A stretch of 64,000 nucleotides of DNA from Mycobacterium kiyosense (lineage in GTDB: Bacteria > Actinomycetota > Actinomycetes > Mycobacteriales > Mycobacteriaceae). Under the pieces are notes generated by a model that was given only the letters and a program-made list of their open reading frames with translations, ran no database searches and had not been told where the DNA came from. The stretch spans positions 3,038,001-3,102,000 of the forward strand of contig AP025179.1 of NCBI GenBank assembly GCA_021654635.1, read 5' to 3'. Made by a program: the position numbers and the translations under genes. This document shows, in pieces, positions 51,977-64,000 of this stretch (position 1 is its first letter; the number at the start of each line of letters is the position of its first letter).

Positions 51977-53086
51977 TTGAACCTGAGAAGCTTTGGCGCC
52001 TGGGTGGCTGTGGCGTTGTCACCGCTGGTGATCTGCGGGTGCGGGAGTGACCACAAGGCGAGCGCGCCCAGCGCATCGAGTAATGCACCCGCGGTCGGCG
52101 TCGACTGCGGCGGGCGCAAGGCACTCAAAGCCAGCGGTTCCACGGCCCAGGTCAATGCGATGACTCGGTTCGTGAAGGCCTACGAACAGGCCTGCAGCGA
52201 CAAGACGCTGGACTACACGGCCAACGGATCGGGCGCCGGCATCCGCGAGTTCATCGGCGGCCAAACCGATTTCGCCGGATCCGACTCGCCGCTGACCCCG
52301 GACGAATACAACTCCGCACGGCCACGCTGCGGCTCCGACGCGTGGAACCTGCCGGTGGTGTTCGGGCCGGTGGCCATCACCTACAACGTCAGCGGCCTCA
52401 CCTCGTTGTCGCTGGACGGCCCGACGGCGGCCAAAATCTTCAACGGAACCATCAGCCAGTGGAACGATCCTGCTATCGCGGCGCTGAACCCGGGCGTGAC
52501 GCTGCCCGCGCAGCGAATTCACGTGGTGTTCCGTAGCGACGAGTCGGGCACGTCGGACAACTTCCAGCGCTACCTCGACACGGCCTCGGACGGCGCCTGG
52601 GGCAAGGGCGCCGGCAAGACGTTCCTGGGTGGTGTCGGCGAGGGCGCCATGGGCAACGACGGCACCTCGGCCGCCGTCAAACGCACCGAAGGGGCGATCA
52701 GCTACAACGAATGGTCGTTCGCTCAGGCGTACCAGCTCGGCATGGCCAAGATCGTCACATCGGCCGGCCCGAACCCGGTGGCAATCAGCGCGGACTCGGT
52801 GGCCAAGACCATCGCCGCGGCCGGGATCGTCAACAAGAACAACGACCTGGTCCTGGACACGATCTCGTTCTACCGGCCCAGCCAGCCCGACTCCTACCCC
52901 ATCGTGCTGGCGACCTACGAGGTGGTGTGCTCGAAGTATCCCGACCATGAGGTCGCCGCGGCGGTAAAAGCCTTCCTGCAGAGCACAATCGGCGTGGGCC
53001 AGAACGGTTTGGCCGACCACGGGTACGTTCCCATTCCGGACGCGTTCAAGCAGCGGCTGTCCACCGCGGTGAACGCCATCTCGTAA
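51977..53086 (+). CDS. PstS-type phosphate-binding lipoprotein
   Basis: A 369-residue periplasmic phosphate-binding protein. The TTG start has GAGGA 6 bases upstream. A lipoprotein signal peptide ends in VICGC (imperfect lipobox), giving a lipid-anchored cysteine near residue 22. The phosphate-site segments of the PstS family are present: SGSTAQ, NGSGAG, GSDSPL and [11 protein letters not shown]. The family feeds the PstCAB transporter, but no such genes are in this window. It sits inside the ESX-5 locus next to a methyltransferase gene in the same orientation (51-bp gap). Confidence 0.9.
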   Translation: MNLRSFGAWVAVALSPLVICGCGSDHKASAPSASSNAPAVGVDCGGRKALKASGSTAQVNAMTRFVKAYEQACSDKTLDYTANGSGAGIREFIGGQTDFAGSDSPLTPDEYNSARPRCGSDAWNLPVVFGPVAITYNVSGLTSLSLDGPTAAKIFNGTISQWNDPAIAALNPGVTLPAQRIHVVFRSDESGTSDNFQRYLDTASDGAWGKGAGKTFLGGVGEGAMGNDGTSAAVKRTEGAISYNEWSFAQAYQLGMAKIVTSAGPNPVAISADSVAKTIAAAGIVNKNNDLVLDTISFYRPSQPDSYPIVLATYEVVCSKYPDHEVAAAVKAFLQSTIGVGQNGLADHGYVPIPDAFKQRLSTAVNAIS

Positions 53087-53137
53087 TCCCGGACGGTAGA
53101 AGTGGTTTCGCCGCATCTGGTCGGGTAGAAGGGTCTC

Positions 53138-54181
53138 ATGGAGGATCCGCCCGAGCGCTCGTTCGATCCGGCGGTGCTGCGCGCAGCCATGACGCGACGG
53201 TTGCATCGCCGGTCGGTCGCCGCCGGCCAGATCAGCGTGCCGGCAGTTCCAGCGTTGATCGACGAGTACGTGCAGATGTGCAACAACATCTTCGCGAGCG
53301 TGGGCGCGCAGCAGACGGAAGAAGAAGCCGCACAACTGCGGACCATGCTGCAGACCGAGCTGGACCGCGCCTTCAGCGCTTCGCAGCGGTCCAACATCGT
53401 CATCTCGTACCACGCCCCGTTCGGGATCGGTATGAACTATCGGGTGACGGCCGAATGGCTTACGGTCGCAGGCGATTACGACACCTGGGTCGGCTCACGC
53501 GAAGGTCCGCTGTTCGGGGCTGAAGCCGACGCGCGGGTATCGGAGCTGGCTCGGCGGGCAACCGATCCGGCGGCCTTCCCGGTGCTCGATGTGGGGGCGG
53601 GCACCGGCCGCAACTCGCTCGCCCTGGCCCGGCGCGGTCACCCGGTGGATGCGGTGGAGATGACCCCGAAGTTCGCCGAGATCATTCGCGCCGAAGCCGA
53701 GCGGGCTGCGCTGAACGTACACGTCATCGAGAGCGACGCTTTCGACACCATGGATGGCGTCCGCACCGACTATCAGCTGATCGTGGTCTCCGAGGTGGTG
53801 CCCGAGTTCCGGACCACCGATGAGCTTCGGGGCGTTCTCGAGCTGGCTGCCGATTGCCTGGCCCCCGGCGGGCATCTGGTGTTCAACGCGTTTCTGCCGC
53901 GCCCGGGTTACGTTCCCGACGACGCCGCTGTGCAGCTCGGACAGCAATGCAACACCATGATTTTCACTCGCGACGAGATGGCGAGCGCGGTTACCGGGCT
54001 GCCGCTGCAGCTGGTGTCCGACGACTCTGCCGCCGAGTACGAGAAAAACCATCTGCCCGCAGGCGCTTGGCCGCCCACCGGTTGGTTCGCGGGTTGGGCG
54101 AACGGCCTCGACCTCTTCGACGTCGCGCCGCAGGAGTCACCGATCGAGTTGCGTTGGCTCGTCTACCGCAAAGGCGGTTAG
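53138..54181 (+). CDS. SAM-dependent methyltransferase of unknown substrate
   Basis: A 347-residue protein. The N-terminal helical region (about 1-100) is unassigned. The class I methyltransferase fold follows with motif I VLDVGAGTGRNSLALARRGH (about 148-167), acidic residue end VDAVEMTPKF and post-motif VVSEVVPEF. The family has no fixed substrate. The ATG at 53138 lacks a strong ribosome site, so coupling to pstS is possible. Its stop interlocks with the convergent DUF732 gene (TTAG at 54178-54181). Confidence 0.82.
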   Translation: MEDPPERSFDPAVLRAAMTRRLHRRSVAAGQISVPAVPALIDEYVQMCNNIFASVGAQQTEEEAAQLRTMLQTELDRAFSASQRSNIVISYHAPFGIGMNYRVTAEWLTVAGDYDTWVGSREGPLFGAEADARVSELARRATDPAAFPVLDVGAGTGRNSLALARRGHPVDAVEMTPKFAEIIRAEAERAALNVHVIESDAFDTMDGVRTDYQLIVVSEVVPEFRTTDELRGVLELAADCLAPGGHLVFNAFLPRPGYVPDDAAVQLGQQCNTMIFTRDEMASAVTGLPLQLVSDDSAAEYEKNHLPAGAWPPTGWFAGWANGLDLFDVAPQESPIELRWLVYRKGG

Positions 54182-54498
54182 TTTTTGGCCTCTGGCGGGT
54201 CGAACTGCGGGCAATAAACCTCGATGGCGGCCCCCACGAAGTAGCCGGAGTGATAGGCCGGCATGGAGCTGCTGTTCAACACGTCGGCGGCCACCTCGGT
54301 CGGCGTCATCCCCTGCTCCAGTTTCGTGCAGACCATGTGGCCCGCCTCCACGGCGTGGCTGGGCGATATGTGATCGCTGATGCCCTCGTTCTGCAGCAAC
54401 GTGAGGAACTTGTTGTCCAGTGAGTCGGCATGAGCGGTGGCAGCCGTGCTCAATGAACCGAGCAGGACGGCAGCCACGACGAGCATGCGGGCGGTCAA
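54178..54498 (-). CDS. Secreted DUF732 protein flanking the pstS island
   Basis: A 106-residue protein with a signal peptide (RMLVVAAVLLGSLSTAATAHA) and a DUF732 domain: NKFLTLLQNEGISDHISPSH ... VLNSSSMPAYHSGYFVGAAI and YCP. The TTG at 54498 follows AGGAG at about 7 bases; ATG 54486 is an alternative. It follows a PPE gene after 49 bp, like the DUF732 genes near mgtC. It is a close paralogue of the 51319-51642 gene. Confidence 0.87.
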   Translation of the reverse strand: MTARMLVVAAVLLGSLSTAATAHADSLDNKFLTLLQNEGISDHISPSHAVEAGHMVCTKLEQGMTPTEVAADVLNSSSMPAYHSGYFVGAAIEVYCPQFDPPEAKN

Positions 54499-54547
54499 TG
54501 TTGGCTCCTGGTTTGGCGGTCGCGTGCAGTGTTGATGTCGGGGACGC

Positions 54548-55736
54548 TCAGCCGGCCGACATGGGACGGGGCATGACCGTCGGTTTGAATCCGTACCGGG
54601 GACCGGCGCCGACGCCGCGTCCATTCCCGGCCCCGAAGACGGGCATGCCGCTGAGCACATTGCCGTTGCCGCCCGCGGACGCGCCCGTGACGATGGGTTC
54701 GCTGACCATCTGCACAGCCGGACGCACCGTCGGCGCCGCCGACGCCCCCGGCCACGAGGCCGGCACCGCCAGGTGACCGATGTGGGCGCCGTTGCCCAGG
54801 CCGGCCGCCAGGTGGCGTCGGGACGGCCGCCGCGGCCGGTGCCGCGCTGGTCAGCAGGCCTGCCGACTTGGCGATCTGCACACCGGAGTTGCCCATACCG
54901 ACGCTGAAGTACGGCAGACCTTCGGTGTTGTAGAAGAAGCTGGCGTAGGGCTGGAGGCCGTTGAGGAAGTTGCCCAAGCTCGTCGGCAGAGTTGTCTGCC
55001 CGGTCAGCAGGAACCAGAGCTCGGTGAGGATCGGGTTGCTGGTTCCGATCGAGTTCACCAGCGAAGTCGTGCTGGCCGGGGTTCCGAGCGCTCCGAGCTG
55101 GGCGGTGACCTGGTTGAAGAAGCTTTGCAGACTCTCCTGGATCGACGCTGCCGGCGCAGCCTGAGCCGCGGCGACAGCCGTGGCCTGGCTGGCGGCCCCG
55201 CCCGGGTTCACGATCGTCGGGGCCTCGGTGAACGTCGTGAGCTTGCTCGCGGCCTGCGACGCCGTGGCGTAGTTGAGCATGGTCGCGGAGTTCTGCGCCC
55301 ACATGTCCGCGTATTGGGCTTCGAGCTGAGCGATCACCCCGTTGTTCAGACCCAGCAGGTTGGTCTGCACAGCCTGGGCCAACGCGGCCCGATTGGCCGC
55401 GACGAGCGGCGGCGGCACGATCGAGGCGAATGCCGTCTCGAAGGCGGCCGCGACCGCCTGGGATTGGGCGGCGGCGCTCTCAGCTGAGGACGCGGTGGTG
55501 GTCAGCCAGGACACGTAGGGCAGCGCGGCCTGCACCATCGTCGACGAGGCCGGCCCCAGCCATTCTTCGCCGGCCAGCTGGTCGAGCACTGCCTCGTAAC
55601 CCTGCGCGGTCGAGGTGAGCTCGGTGGCCAGCGCGTTCCACGCCGAGGCCGCTGCCACGAACGACGACGCACCCGGGCCGGAATACATCAGCGCCGAGGT
55701 GACCTCCGGCGGTAGCAAGCTGAAATCCGTTGCCAT
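54548..55736 (-). CDS. PPE protein, SVP type, of the ESX-5 locus, with one frameshift
   Basis: ATG at 55736 opens MATDFSLLPPEVTSALMYSG. The WxG-type motif is EEWLGPASS. The frame is good to TSAAPAAAAV near 54830; after one extra base (in about 54815-54832) the reading continues RHLAAGLGNGAHIGHLAVPASW to a normal PPE end (GPRYGFKPTVMPRPMSAG). Corrected length is 395 residues. It lies 10 bases after the PE gene, a co-translated PE/PPE pair, and resembles PPE25-27 of the ESX-5 locus. Confidence 0.85.
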
Positions 55737-55746
55737 GTCTTGACTC

Positions 55747-56046
55747 CTAACCGGCCGCGGCCGCGTTGGCCGCCTCGGTCGCCGCGTAGGACCCCGAGCT
55801 GACGCCCAGGGTGTTGACGAACAATTCGTGTATTGCCTGAGCTTGGGCGCTGACGGCCTGATACATCTGGGCATGCGCGGCGAACTGCGCCGCGGTCAGT
55901 GCCGACACCTCGTCGGCGGCGGCCGGAACGACTCCTGTGGTGGGCGCGGCGGCCGCGGCGTTCTGTGAACTCATCGCGGCGCCGATCCCCTGCAGGGTAC
56001 CGGCGGCGGCCGACAGCGCTTCCGGTTGCGTCGTCACATAGGACAT
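55747..56046 (-). CDS. PE protein (PE18-like)
   Basis: A 99-residue PE protein (MSYVTTQPEALSAAAGTLQG) ending with the YAATE secretion motif and AANAAAAG. It differs from the PE at 50717-51016 at only a handful of positions. It lies between two PPE genes; PE proteins pair with PPE partners before EspG5-mediated export. Confidence 0.94.
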   Translation of the reverse strand: MSYVTTQPEALSAAAGTLQGIGAAMSSQNAAAAAPTTGVVPAAADEVSALTAAQFAAHAQMYQAVSAQAQAIHELFVNTLGVSSGSYAATEAANAAAAG

Positions 56047-56096
56047 CCGATTTCTCCTCAACTAGTTTCTGGCACTCGGGTTTCGGGTCGCGAGAC

Positions 56097-57326
56097 TTAA
56101 CCTGCGGACGGTGGCCGGGTGACCACGCTGTAGCGGAATCCGTAGCGTACGCCCATGTTTCCGGCTCGCTGGGCGTTGCGCGAGCCAAGCGGGATGCCGG
56201 CGCCGGAGTTCACCGCGCCGGCGGGGCCGGCCTCGGCCGGTGTGGCCGTGAAGTTGGCGCTGACCACCTTCGCGCCGGACCCTGCGGCGGTACCCGCATT
56301 GTTGGTCCAACTCACCGGCACCGACAGGCCACCGATCTTGCCCGAGGACGCGACGCTCGCCGACAGTCCGGCGCCCGGGTGGAAGTGCCAGCCGCCGGCG
56401 CCCAGGGCTGCGAACTGGGGTGTCGGATACCAGGCACCACTGGCACCGGCTGTGGTTCCCAGACCGTTGTACAACTGCTGCTCGATCTGCGTTCCGAACG
56501 CCGCCAGGCCCACCCCGAAATAGGCCTGCAGCGCTCTGACCACCGCGGTGTAGTTGGCGGGGGTCAGACCGGTGTAGTTGTTCAACGGCGTCGGAAGGCC
56601 ATAAGTCAGGAAGTTCTGAATGGTGTTCCAGACGAAGTTCGGTTCGATGGCCGCAGCCGGTGACGCGGCGAGTTGCTGCAGCGCCTGCGGTACCGCGGCG
56701 GAGGACACCAGCTGCGTTGCGGTGGTCTGCACCGCGTCGGCGGCGGGCGTAGCGGTGGCCTGACTGACCGCAGCGGCTTGGCCGGGCACCGCGTCCGGCG
56801 TCGTCGTGTTGGGCGGTTCGACAAAACTCGCCAACTCGGTTGCGCTCGCCGACGACGCCGCGTACTCGTACATCGCGGCCGCATCCTGCGCCCACATCTC
56901 GATGTACTGCGCTTCGGTCGCGGCGATCGCCGGGGTGTTCTGCCCGAAGAAGTTGGTCGCGACCAGCGTCATCAGCAACACCCGGTTGGCCGCGATCACC
57001 GGCGGCGGCACCGTCATGGTGAACGCCGTGTCGTATGCGGCCGCGGCCGCGCGGGCCTGGTTTCCGGTCTCCTCGGCCTGCACCGCTGCCGCGCTGAGCC
57101 AGCCGACATACGGCACGACCGCCGAGATCATTGCCTGCGAAGCCGGCCCCAGCCACGGCGAGCTGGTCAGCTCCGTGATCACCGAGTTGTATCCGGAAGC
57201 GGCCGAGCTCAATTCGGCCGCGACCCCGTCCCAGGCCGAAGCCGCCGCGATCATCGGAGCAGACCCGGGACCGCTGTACATCCGTCCCGAATTTATCTCG
57301 GGCGGCAACGCGCCGAAGTCAAACAC
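56097..57326 (-). CDS. PPE protein, SVP type, of the ESX-5 locus
   Basis: A 409-residue PPE protein starting at GTG 57326 ([20 protein letters not shown]), with GAGGAGGGG 5 bases upstream; an in-frame start at 57347 would add seven residues but has a weaker site. WxG-type motif [11 protein letters not shown] motif GGLSVPVSW and the common C-terminal [18 protein letters not shown]. It is the first PPE gene of the ESX-5 substrate block. Confidence 0.93.
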   Translation of the reverse strand: MFDFGALPPEINSGRMYSGPGSAPMIAAASAWDGVAAELSSAASGYNSVITELTSSPWLGPASQAMISAVVPYVGWLSAAAVQAEETGNQARAAAAAYDTAFTMTVPPPVIAANRVLLMTLVATNFFGQNTPAIAATEAQYIEMWAQDAAAMYEYAASSASATELASFVEPPNTTTPDAVPGQAAAVSQATATPAADAVQTTATQLVSSAAVPQALQQLAASPAAAIEPNFVWNTIQNFLTYGLPTPLNNYTGLTPANYTAVVRALQAYFGVGLAAFGTQIEQQLYNGLGTTAGASGAWYPTPQFAALGAGGWHFHPGAGLSASVASSGKIGGLSVPVSWTNNAGTAAGSGAKVVSANFTATPAEAGPAGAVNSGAGIPLGSRNAQRAGNMGVRYGFRYSVVTRPPSAG

Positions 57327-59046
<1,720 letters not shown>

Positions 59047-59080
59047 TCGAGGAGCAAACCCGGCGCAGTCCGGCACCCGC

Positions 59081-62000
59081 CTACTTGCGCACCTCGGTGG
59101 CGGCGACCTGTACGAACACGCCGGTGTCCTCGGCCATCAGCAGACCACGGCCGCGGGGCAGCGGACCGCCCTTCATCTTGCCGCGGATGAAGCCCTCGTC
59201 GGGGTCCGCGTCCATCACCAGCAGCGGCGCATTCGCCTGGTGCAGGGCCCGCAGCATCGGGTCGCTGCCCGCCGACGACCAACCCCCGAAGCTTCGGGTG
59301 ACGATCACGTGCAGACCGACGTCGGCGGCCCGGTTCACAAACGGAACCGCCTTGTGCAACGGCGAGTCGAAGCCCGGCGGCAACTGCTGGATGTCGTCGA
59401 CGATCAGGAAGATCTCCGGACCGCTCCACCACGACCTGGACAGCAGCTCCTCCGCGGACAACCCCGGCGGTGGCTCGCGGCCCGCGAGCGTCGCCGCCAA
59501 CTCCCCCATCATCGCCACGACGCCGTCGAGGTTGTAGGCGAACTTCTCCACGTAATCCGAGCCCAGCGTGGTCAGCAGCTGGCGACGCGGGTCGACCAGC
59601 CACACCTGCGCGGACCGCCGTCCGGCCGGCGGCGGTGGCGCACTGCTGGCACCGGGCGCGTACAGCCGCCCGATCTCGGACATGATGGTGGCCAGCGTCG
59701 TGGTACGCCCACACTCGCGGCGGCCGGTGATCATCAGGTGCGAGTTCTCGGCGAAGTTGAGGTAGACCGGCTGCAGGTCCAATTCCGAGATGGCCCAAGC
59801 GATTCCGCCCGCGCCGACGCCCTGACGGGTGTCCCGCGCGGCCAGTTCGCGCACCTGCTCCACACCGAACCGCGCCGGCAGCCTGCGCACCGGCGGGGCG
59901 GCCGCAGTGGTGAGCCGGCTGACCGCCGCGACAACGCTGTCACTCTCGAAGACGTTGTTCGCGGTGTTGGCCAGCGCGGGCCGCGCCACCAGGGTGTGCA
60001 GGCCCGCCTGTGGGTCGCTGTCCAACCGCACGTAGTTGACCGCCACCATGCCGCGGCCCGGTTTGACCGGGACGTCCTTGGCGAAGCGGGACCGCACCAG
60101 CTTGGCGTCCTCCACCGCGGCCAGCCGCAGCTCGACGCGGGAACCGAAACCGCTGCGCACCGGTGGCCGGAGCTCCGATTCGCGGTCGGCGGTGACCACC
60201 ACGTGCACACCGAAGGACGGACCCTGGTTGATGATCATGTTGACCTGGTCGATCAACACCTCGTTCTCTTCGGCCAGGGCGCGGTAGTTGTCGATGACCA
60301 GGTAGACGTCGCCGAACCCGTCGTTGGGGACCGGGCCCGCCTCGCCGCCGAACTTGCGGCGCCGGAACATCTCCATCGAGGCGATGCCGTACTCGAGGAA
60401 GCTGCGCTTGCGCTCGCGCACCAGCGCCAGCAGCTCGGCCACCGTGCGGCGCACGCCGTACGGATCGGTGGGACCGGCCACCTCACCCACGTGCGGCAAC
60501 TGCGCGATCGTGGTCAGGGCGGTGCTGCTGTAGGCCAGGCAGTAGAACTGCACCTGCTCGGGTGTGTGGGTCAACGCCGCCGAACAGATCAGCGTCTGCA
60601 ACGCCGTCGTCTTGCCGGAACCGCCGGCACCCAGGATCAGCACGTTGGAGCCGGGGCCGGAGGTGTCGACCGTCCACGGCGGCTGGTCGTGCTTGAACGG
60701 ACGGTCGATGATCCCGATCGGGAACACCAGGTTGCGGGCCGAACCGTAGTCCTTGTGCCAGGGATGACCGAGGAAGCGGTTGACCAGTTCGTCGATGGCG
60801 ATCGGCTGGGTCAGCGGCGGCTGCCACAACCGGTAGGGCTCGAAGTTGATCTTGCGCAGCTGGTCGATGATCACCGTACCGACCTTGGGCGTGCGGATCG
60901 CCTCTTCTTCCTCGTCGGGCTCCTCGCCCACCGGTGCCAGCAGCTCGCCGTTGGTGAAACCGGCCGGCGGCTCCACGGTGGGACCGCCGACACTGACCTC
61001 CATGGGTGTGAACGAGTTGGTGAACAGCTGCGGGCGCACGTAGTCGATGTTGTGCACCAGCACCGGCGCTTCGTCGCCGTCGACGCTGGTCAGCCGGAAG
61101 TAGTCGCGCCACAGGAACTCGGCCTGGAATCGGATGATGTCCTCGAGGCTCTTGCGGAAGTAGCCCAGACCTGCCTGGGCGGGCAGGTTCACGGCGTTGG
61201 GCACACCGGCGGCCTGGGCGGCACCCGCGGTACGCGCCTTCAGCACCAGCCGGTAACCCATGTTCTCCATGAGCTTTTCCGCGCGACTCTCGATGGTCTG
61301 CGAGGCCATCATCAGGTGGATCCAGTAGGCACGTCCCTGCCGGCCGATCGAGTCGAGCACGTCGACCGCGGTCGGCATGATCCGGAACCACTCGTAGAAC
61401 TCGTCGATGACCACCACGAGCATGGGCAGCGGCGCCATGTCCTGGCCGCGTGCCCGCATCCGGGCCCGCACCGAGTTGTATTCCTTGGCATCGTCGACAC
61501 CGGCGCTGTCGCAGATCGCCTTGCGGCGCGCGATCTCGCCCCACAGCGCGCGTCCAGGAAGCGCTCCATCAACGCCTGGTCTTCTTCGAGGTCGGTGATG
61601 ATGCGCGACACGTGCGGCACTCCGGCGAACGGCTTGACGGCCGATCCACCCTTGAGGTCGGCCAGCACGAACTGCAGCTCCTCGGGGGGGTGACCCAGCA
61701 TCAGCGACTCGATCACGGTTCGCACCAGTGTCGACTTACCGGAACCGGTCGTTCCGGACATGACGCCGTGCGGGCCGTCGCCGCCCTCGTCCAGCGATTT
61801 CATGTCCAGGAACAACAGCTCGCCGTTGTCGGACCGATTGCCGAACGGCACCCGCAGCCGCGAACGGCCCATGGTGTCGGTGCGGCTGCCCCACAGGTCG
61901 TCGAAGTCGATCGACGCCGGATCGTCGATCCCGTAGTAGGACAAGATGTCTCGGGCGCCGATGTGGGCCACCCGCTGGCCGATCTCTTCGTACGCCTCGG

Positions 62001-63252
62001 CCAGCCGCCACTGGGCGAGCTTCTGCGCGAACTCTTCGGCTTCGGCGGCGCTCATCTGGTCGGTGAGCGCGAAGAACCAGGCCTTGTCGTCGATCACCAT
62101 CCAGGTGTCGCGGTCGCGGGGCAGTGCCTCGATGACGCCGATCTCGTCGAACTGCAGCTTGCGCTCGGGCACTGCGGTCCACATCGACGAACCGGTGAGG
62201 TCGAAGAACGTGACGCCGTCGACCCCCTCCGCGCTGATCACGTATTCCCACTGCGGGTCGTCGACGTCGGCGATGATCACGTGGTGCGGGGTCGGGGTCT
62301 GCGCCGACGAGCTGGCGTGCCGCGGCGTGAAGGAGCCGCGCCCGGCGAACAGTTCGGCCTGCTCGGCGGCGAACTCGCGAACCGAGCTGTAAACCATGCG
62401 CGCATTGCCCGCGGCGTCGTGCCGGCGCGAGTCACCGAAGTGCGGCAGCCACTTGACCCAGTCCCACTCCTCCAGGTCGGAGCTGACGATGATGAACTGC
62501 ATGTGGTCGGGGCCGTGCGAGAAGGTCAGCTGACAGATGATCGAGCGCATCAGCCCCAGCACCTGCTCGCGGTCCCCGACCAGCGCGTACCACGGTTCGA
62601 CCAGTACCGAGATCATCTTGGGCAGGTTGTAGACGACGCTCTGGTAACGCCCGAACTCCTGCAGCGCCTTGCCGGTGACCGGCTCCAGCTCGATGTCGGT
62701 GGGCATGTTCTGTGGCTCACCCCAGGTCACCTCGGGGCGCGTCATGCCGACGCCGACCCGGACCACCCCGAAGTTGAGGTCTTTGCCGTCGGGCTTGCGT
62801 TCCCACATCCGGGACGATCCGACGGCCGCCGACAACGTGTTGGGCGCCGGGTGGTACCAGCGGTAGTTGGCGTCCATGCTGTCGGCGGACTCCTGCGCGG
62901 TCTCCCGCAGCATGTCCAGCATCAGCATGAACTGGGCGCGCATCGCGTCCAGCTTGGGTCGGCTCATCTGCTGCGCCCCGCCGCCGAACCGGCCGCCGAA
63001 CATCATCATCATCATGCCGCCGACCATGAAGATCGGGAAGATCGAGCCGACACCGCCGAACACGTGCGAGCCGCTGGCGAACGTCATGGCGACCATGCCG
63101 CCGAGCAGGCCGATCACCACGACGCCGATGACGATCATGTACCACGGCTTGCCCTCCGGGGGCGGAATGCTCAGTGGTGTGGGTAGGACGATGTTCTCCG
63201 GCTTGATTACCGGCGGCTTTTCCGGCGTAGGCCGTGCAAAACCACGTTTCAC
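59081..63252 (-). CDS. eccC5: ESX-5 FtsK/SpoIIIE ATPase EccC5, with one frameshift
   Basis: The motor of the ESX-5 machine. GTG at 63252 overlaps the eccB5 stop by 4 bp. Two transmembrane helices (about 38-80) precede three ATPase domains: Walker A GTTGSGKST (about 499), a second GAGGSGKTT, and a degenerate third (TGRRECGRTT). The frame breaks near 61538-61553: ERFLDAR is followed by nonsense, while WGEIARRKAICDSAGVDDAK continues in another frame. Removing two bases, or adding one, gives about 1390 residues, the expected length. The gene is also split in the H37Rv annotation. Confidence 0.93.
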
Positions 63253-64000
63253 TTGGGTACCACCAACTCTGCAGGGGTCATGTCCATCGGGAGTGTGTCG
63301 TGTTCGACCAGCGCGTCAGCCCGCGACAACGTCGGGCCCTGGGGCAGCAGCCGCAGCGCCACCCACGGCGCCAGGCTCGGTTGCGAGCTCAGTCCCAGCG
63401 CTTCTCGGACTTCCTTGGTGTCGTCGACGCCGAACCTGGCCCCCGCATTGGTCAGCCACCACAGTGATTCGGTGGTCTGAGCGCCGGGGTTGTTGCCGGT
63501 GACGGCCACGAAGTTCGCGTAGTTGGGGCCGAAGTAGATCTGGTCGGCCTGGTGACCGGTCGGGTCGGCCTTAACCAGGTTGACGACGTGGTTCATCTCG
63601 CTGGATTTGATCGGCAGGGTCGGCCCGGACACCACCTGGATGCGGGCGCGGCTCTCGCCGGCGGTCCGCTCCCACCACCAGCAGGTGGACGGGTTCTCGC
63701 GGATGTCCAGCACGTTCAGCGGGTCGTTCGGGTAGGCCGACAGGTCCAGCCGGTTGACCACCGGCATCTTGGCCAGGGCGGACGGCTCGACGGTCACCGG
63801 CTTGGTGTTGCCCGGTCGTCCGGCGTTCTGCAGGATCTGGGCCACCAACGGCGGCAGGGTCTGTACTCCGTCCACCAAAACCAGCGAATACTGTTGCGGC
63901 CCACTGATTTGCGGGGTGACCAGGATGGTGCCGACGGGGCCGGGCGCACCGGGGAAGGTGGCCGGGGCCCCGGCGTTGGGCACCTCGGGGACCAGCAGTT
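63249..64000 (-). CDS. eccB5: ESX-5 membrane component EccB5 (5' end outside window)
   Basis: Only the C-terminal 249 or so residues are present; the frame is open to the window edge. This is the periplasmic part of EccB: repeat-like beta segments (PVVNRLDLSAYPNDPLNVLD), a conserved CWWWERT and a C-terminus that runs into GTGA, the eccC5 start overlap. EccB dimers crown the ESX pore on the periplasmic side. The N-terminal transmembrane helix is outside the window. Confidence 0.93.
   Translation of the reverse strand, partial: LLVPEVPNAGAPATFPGAPGPVGTILVTPQISGPQQYSLVLVDGVQTLPPLVAQILQNAGRPGNTKPVTVEPSALAKMPVVNRLDLSAYPNDPLNVLDIRENPSTCWWWERTAGESRARIQVVSGPTLPIKSSEMNHVVNLVKADPTGHQADQIYFGPNYANFVAVTGNNPGAQTTESLWWLTNAGARFGVDDTKEVREALGLSSQPSLAPWVALRLLPQGPTLSRADALVEHDTLPMDMTPAELVVPK

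Overview
The window looks like about 64 kb of chromosome from a slow-growing Mycobacterium. It is GC-rich, carries PE and PPE genes, and holds a near-complete ESX-5 type VII secretion locus, which is known from slow growers. Gene order runs backwards along the M. tuberculosis Rv1843c-Rv1782 interval, as I recall that genome. Family assignments come from reading the translations; no search was run.

Region 1 (1-24.4 kb) is conserved core. It holds the 3' part of guaB1, two CNNM/CBS membrane proteins, malate synthase glcB, a VWA-domain membrane protein and a DMT-type membrane protein. Next come gcvB behind a tandem glycine riboswitch, the MerR regulator resR, a DUF151 nuclease-like protein, a second MerR gene, the FHA protein garA, gcvH, a DUF881/small-basic-protein cluster, pgsA2, secA2, ilvG and the ABC importer bacA.

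Region 2 (24.4-31.5 kb) holds a flavoprotein/VOC pair, a TetR gene facing a deazaflavin-type oxidoreductase gene across a perfect 17-bp palindrome, a secreted trypsin-like protein, an erg3-like desaturase, an alpha/beta hydrolase and a decayed NADH-dehydrogenase remnant beside mgtC.

Region 3 (30.7-41.6 kb) is a minus-strand PPE cluster ending in mgtC. Two PPE proteins are each followed by a small secreted DUF732 gene, and their C-termini carry a motif also found at the C-terminus of MgtC.

Region 4 (42.1-64 kb) is ESX-5: eccA5, eccE5, mycP5, eccD5, espG5, esxN, esxM, PE, an inserted island, PPE, PE, PPE, cyp143 (opposite strand), eccC5 and the 3' part of eccB5. The island between the two PE/PPE blocks carries a PstS-type phosphate-binding lipoprotein gene and a methyltransferase gene, flanked by two paralogous DUF732 genes. 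This is notable because ESX-5 is reported to be phosphate-regulated through RegX3 in M. tuberculosis.

Six genes, including the core ESX-5 genes mycP5 and eccC5, carry single frameshifts (two in one gene), mostly at homopolymer runs. Sequencing or assembly error is the simplest explanation, so I list them as genes with a frameshift rather than as pseudogenes.
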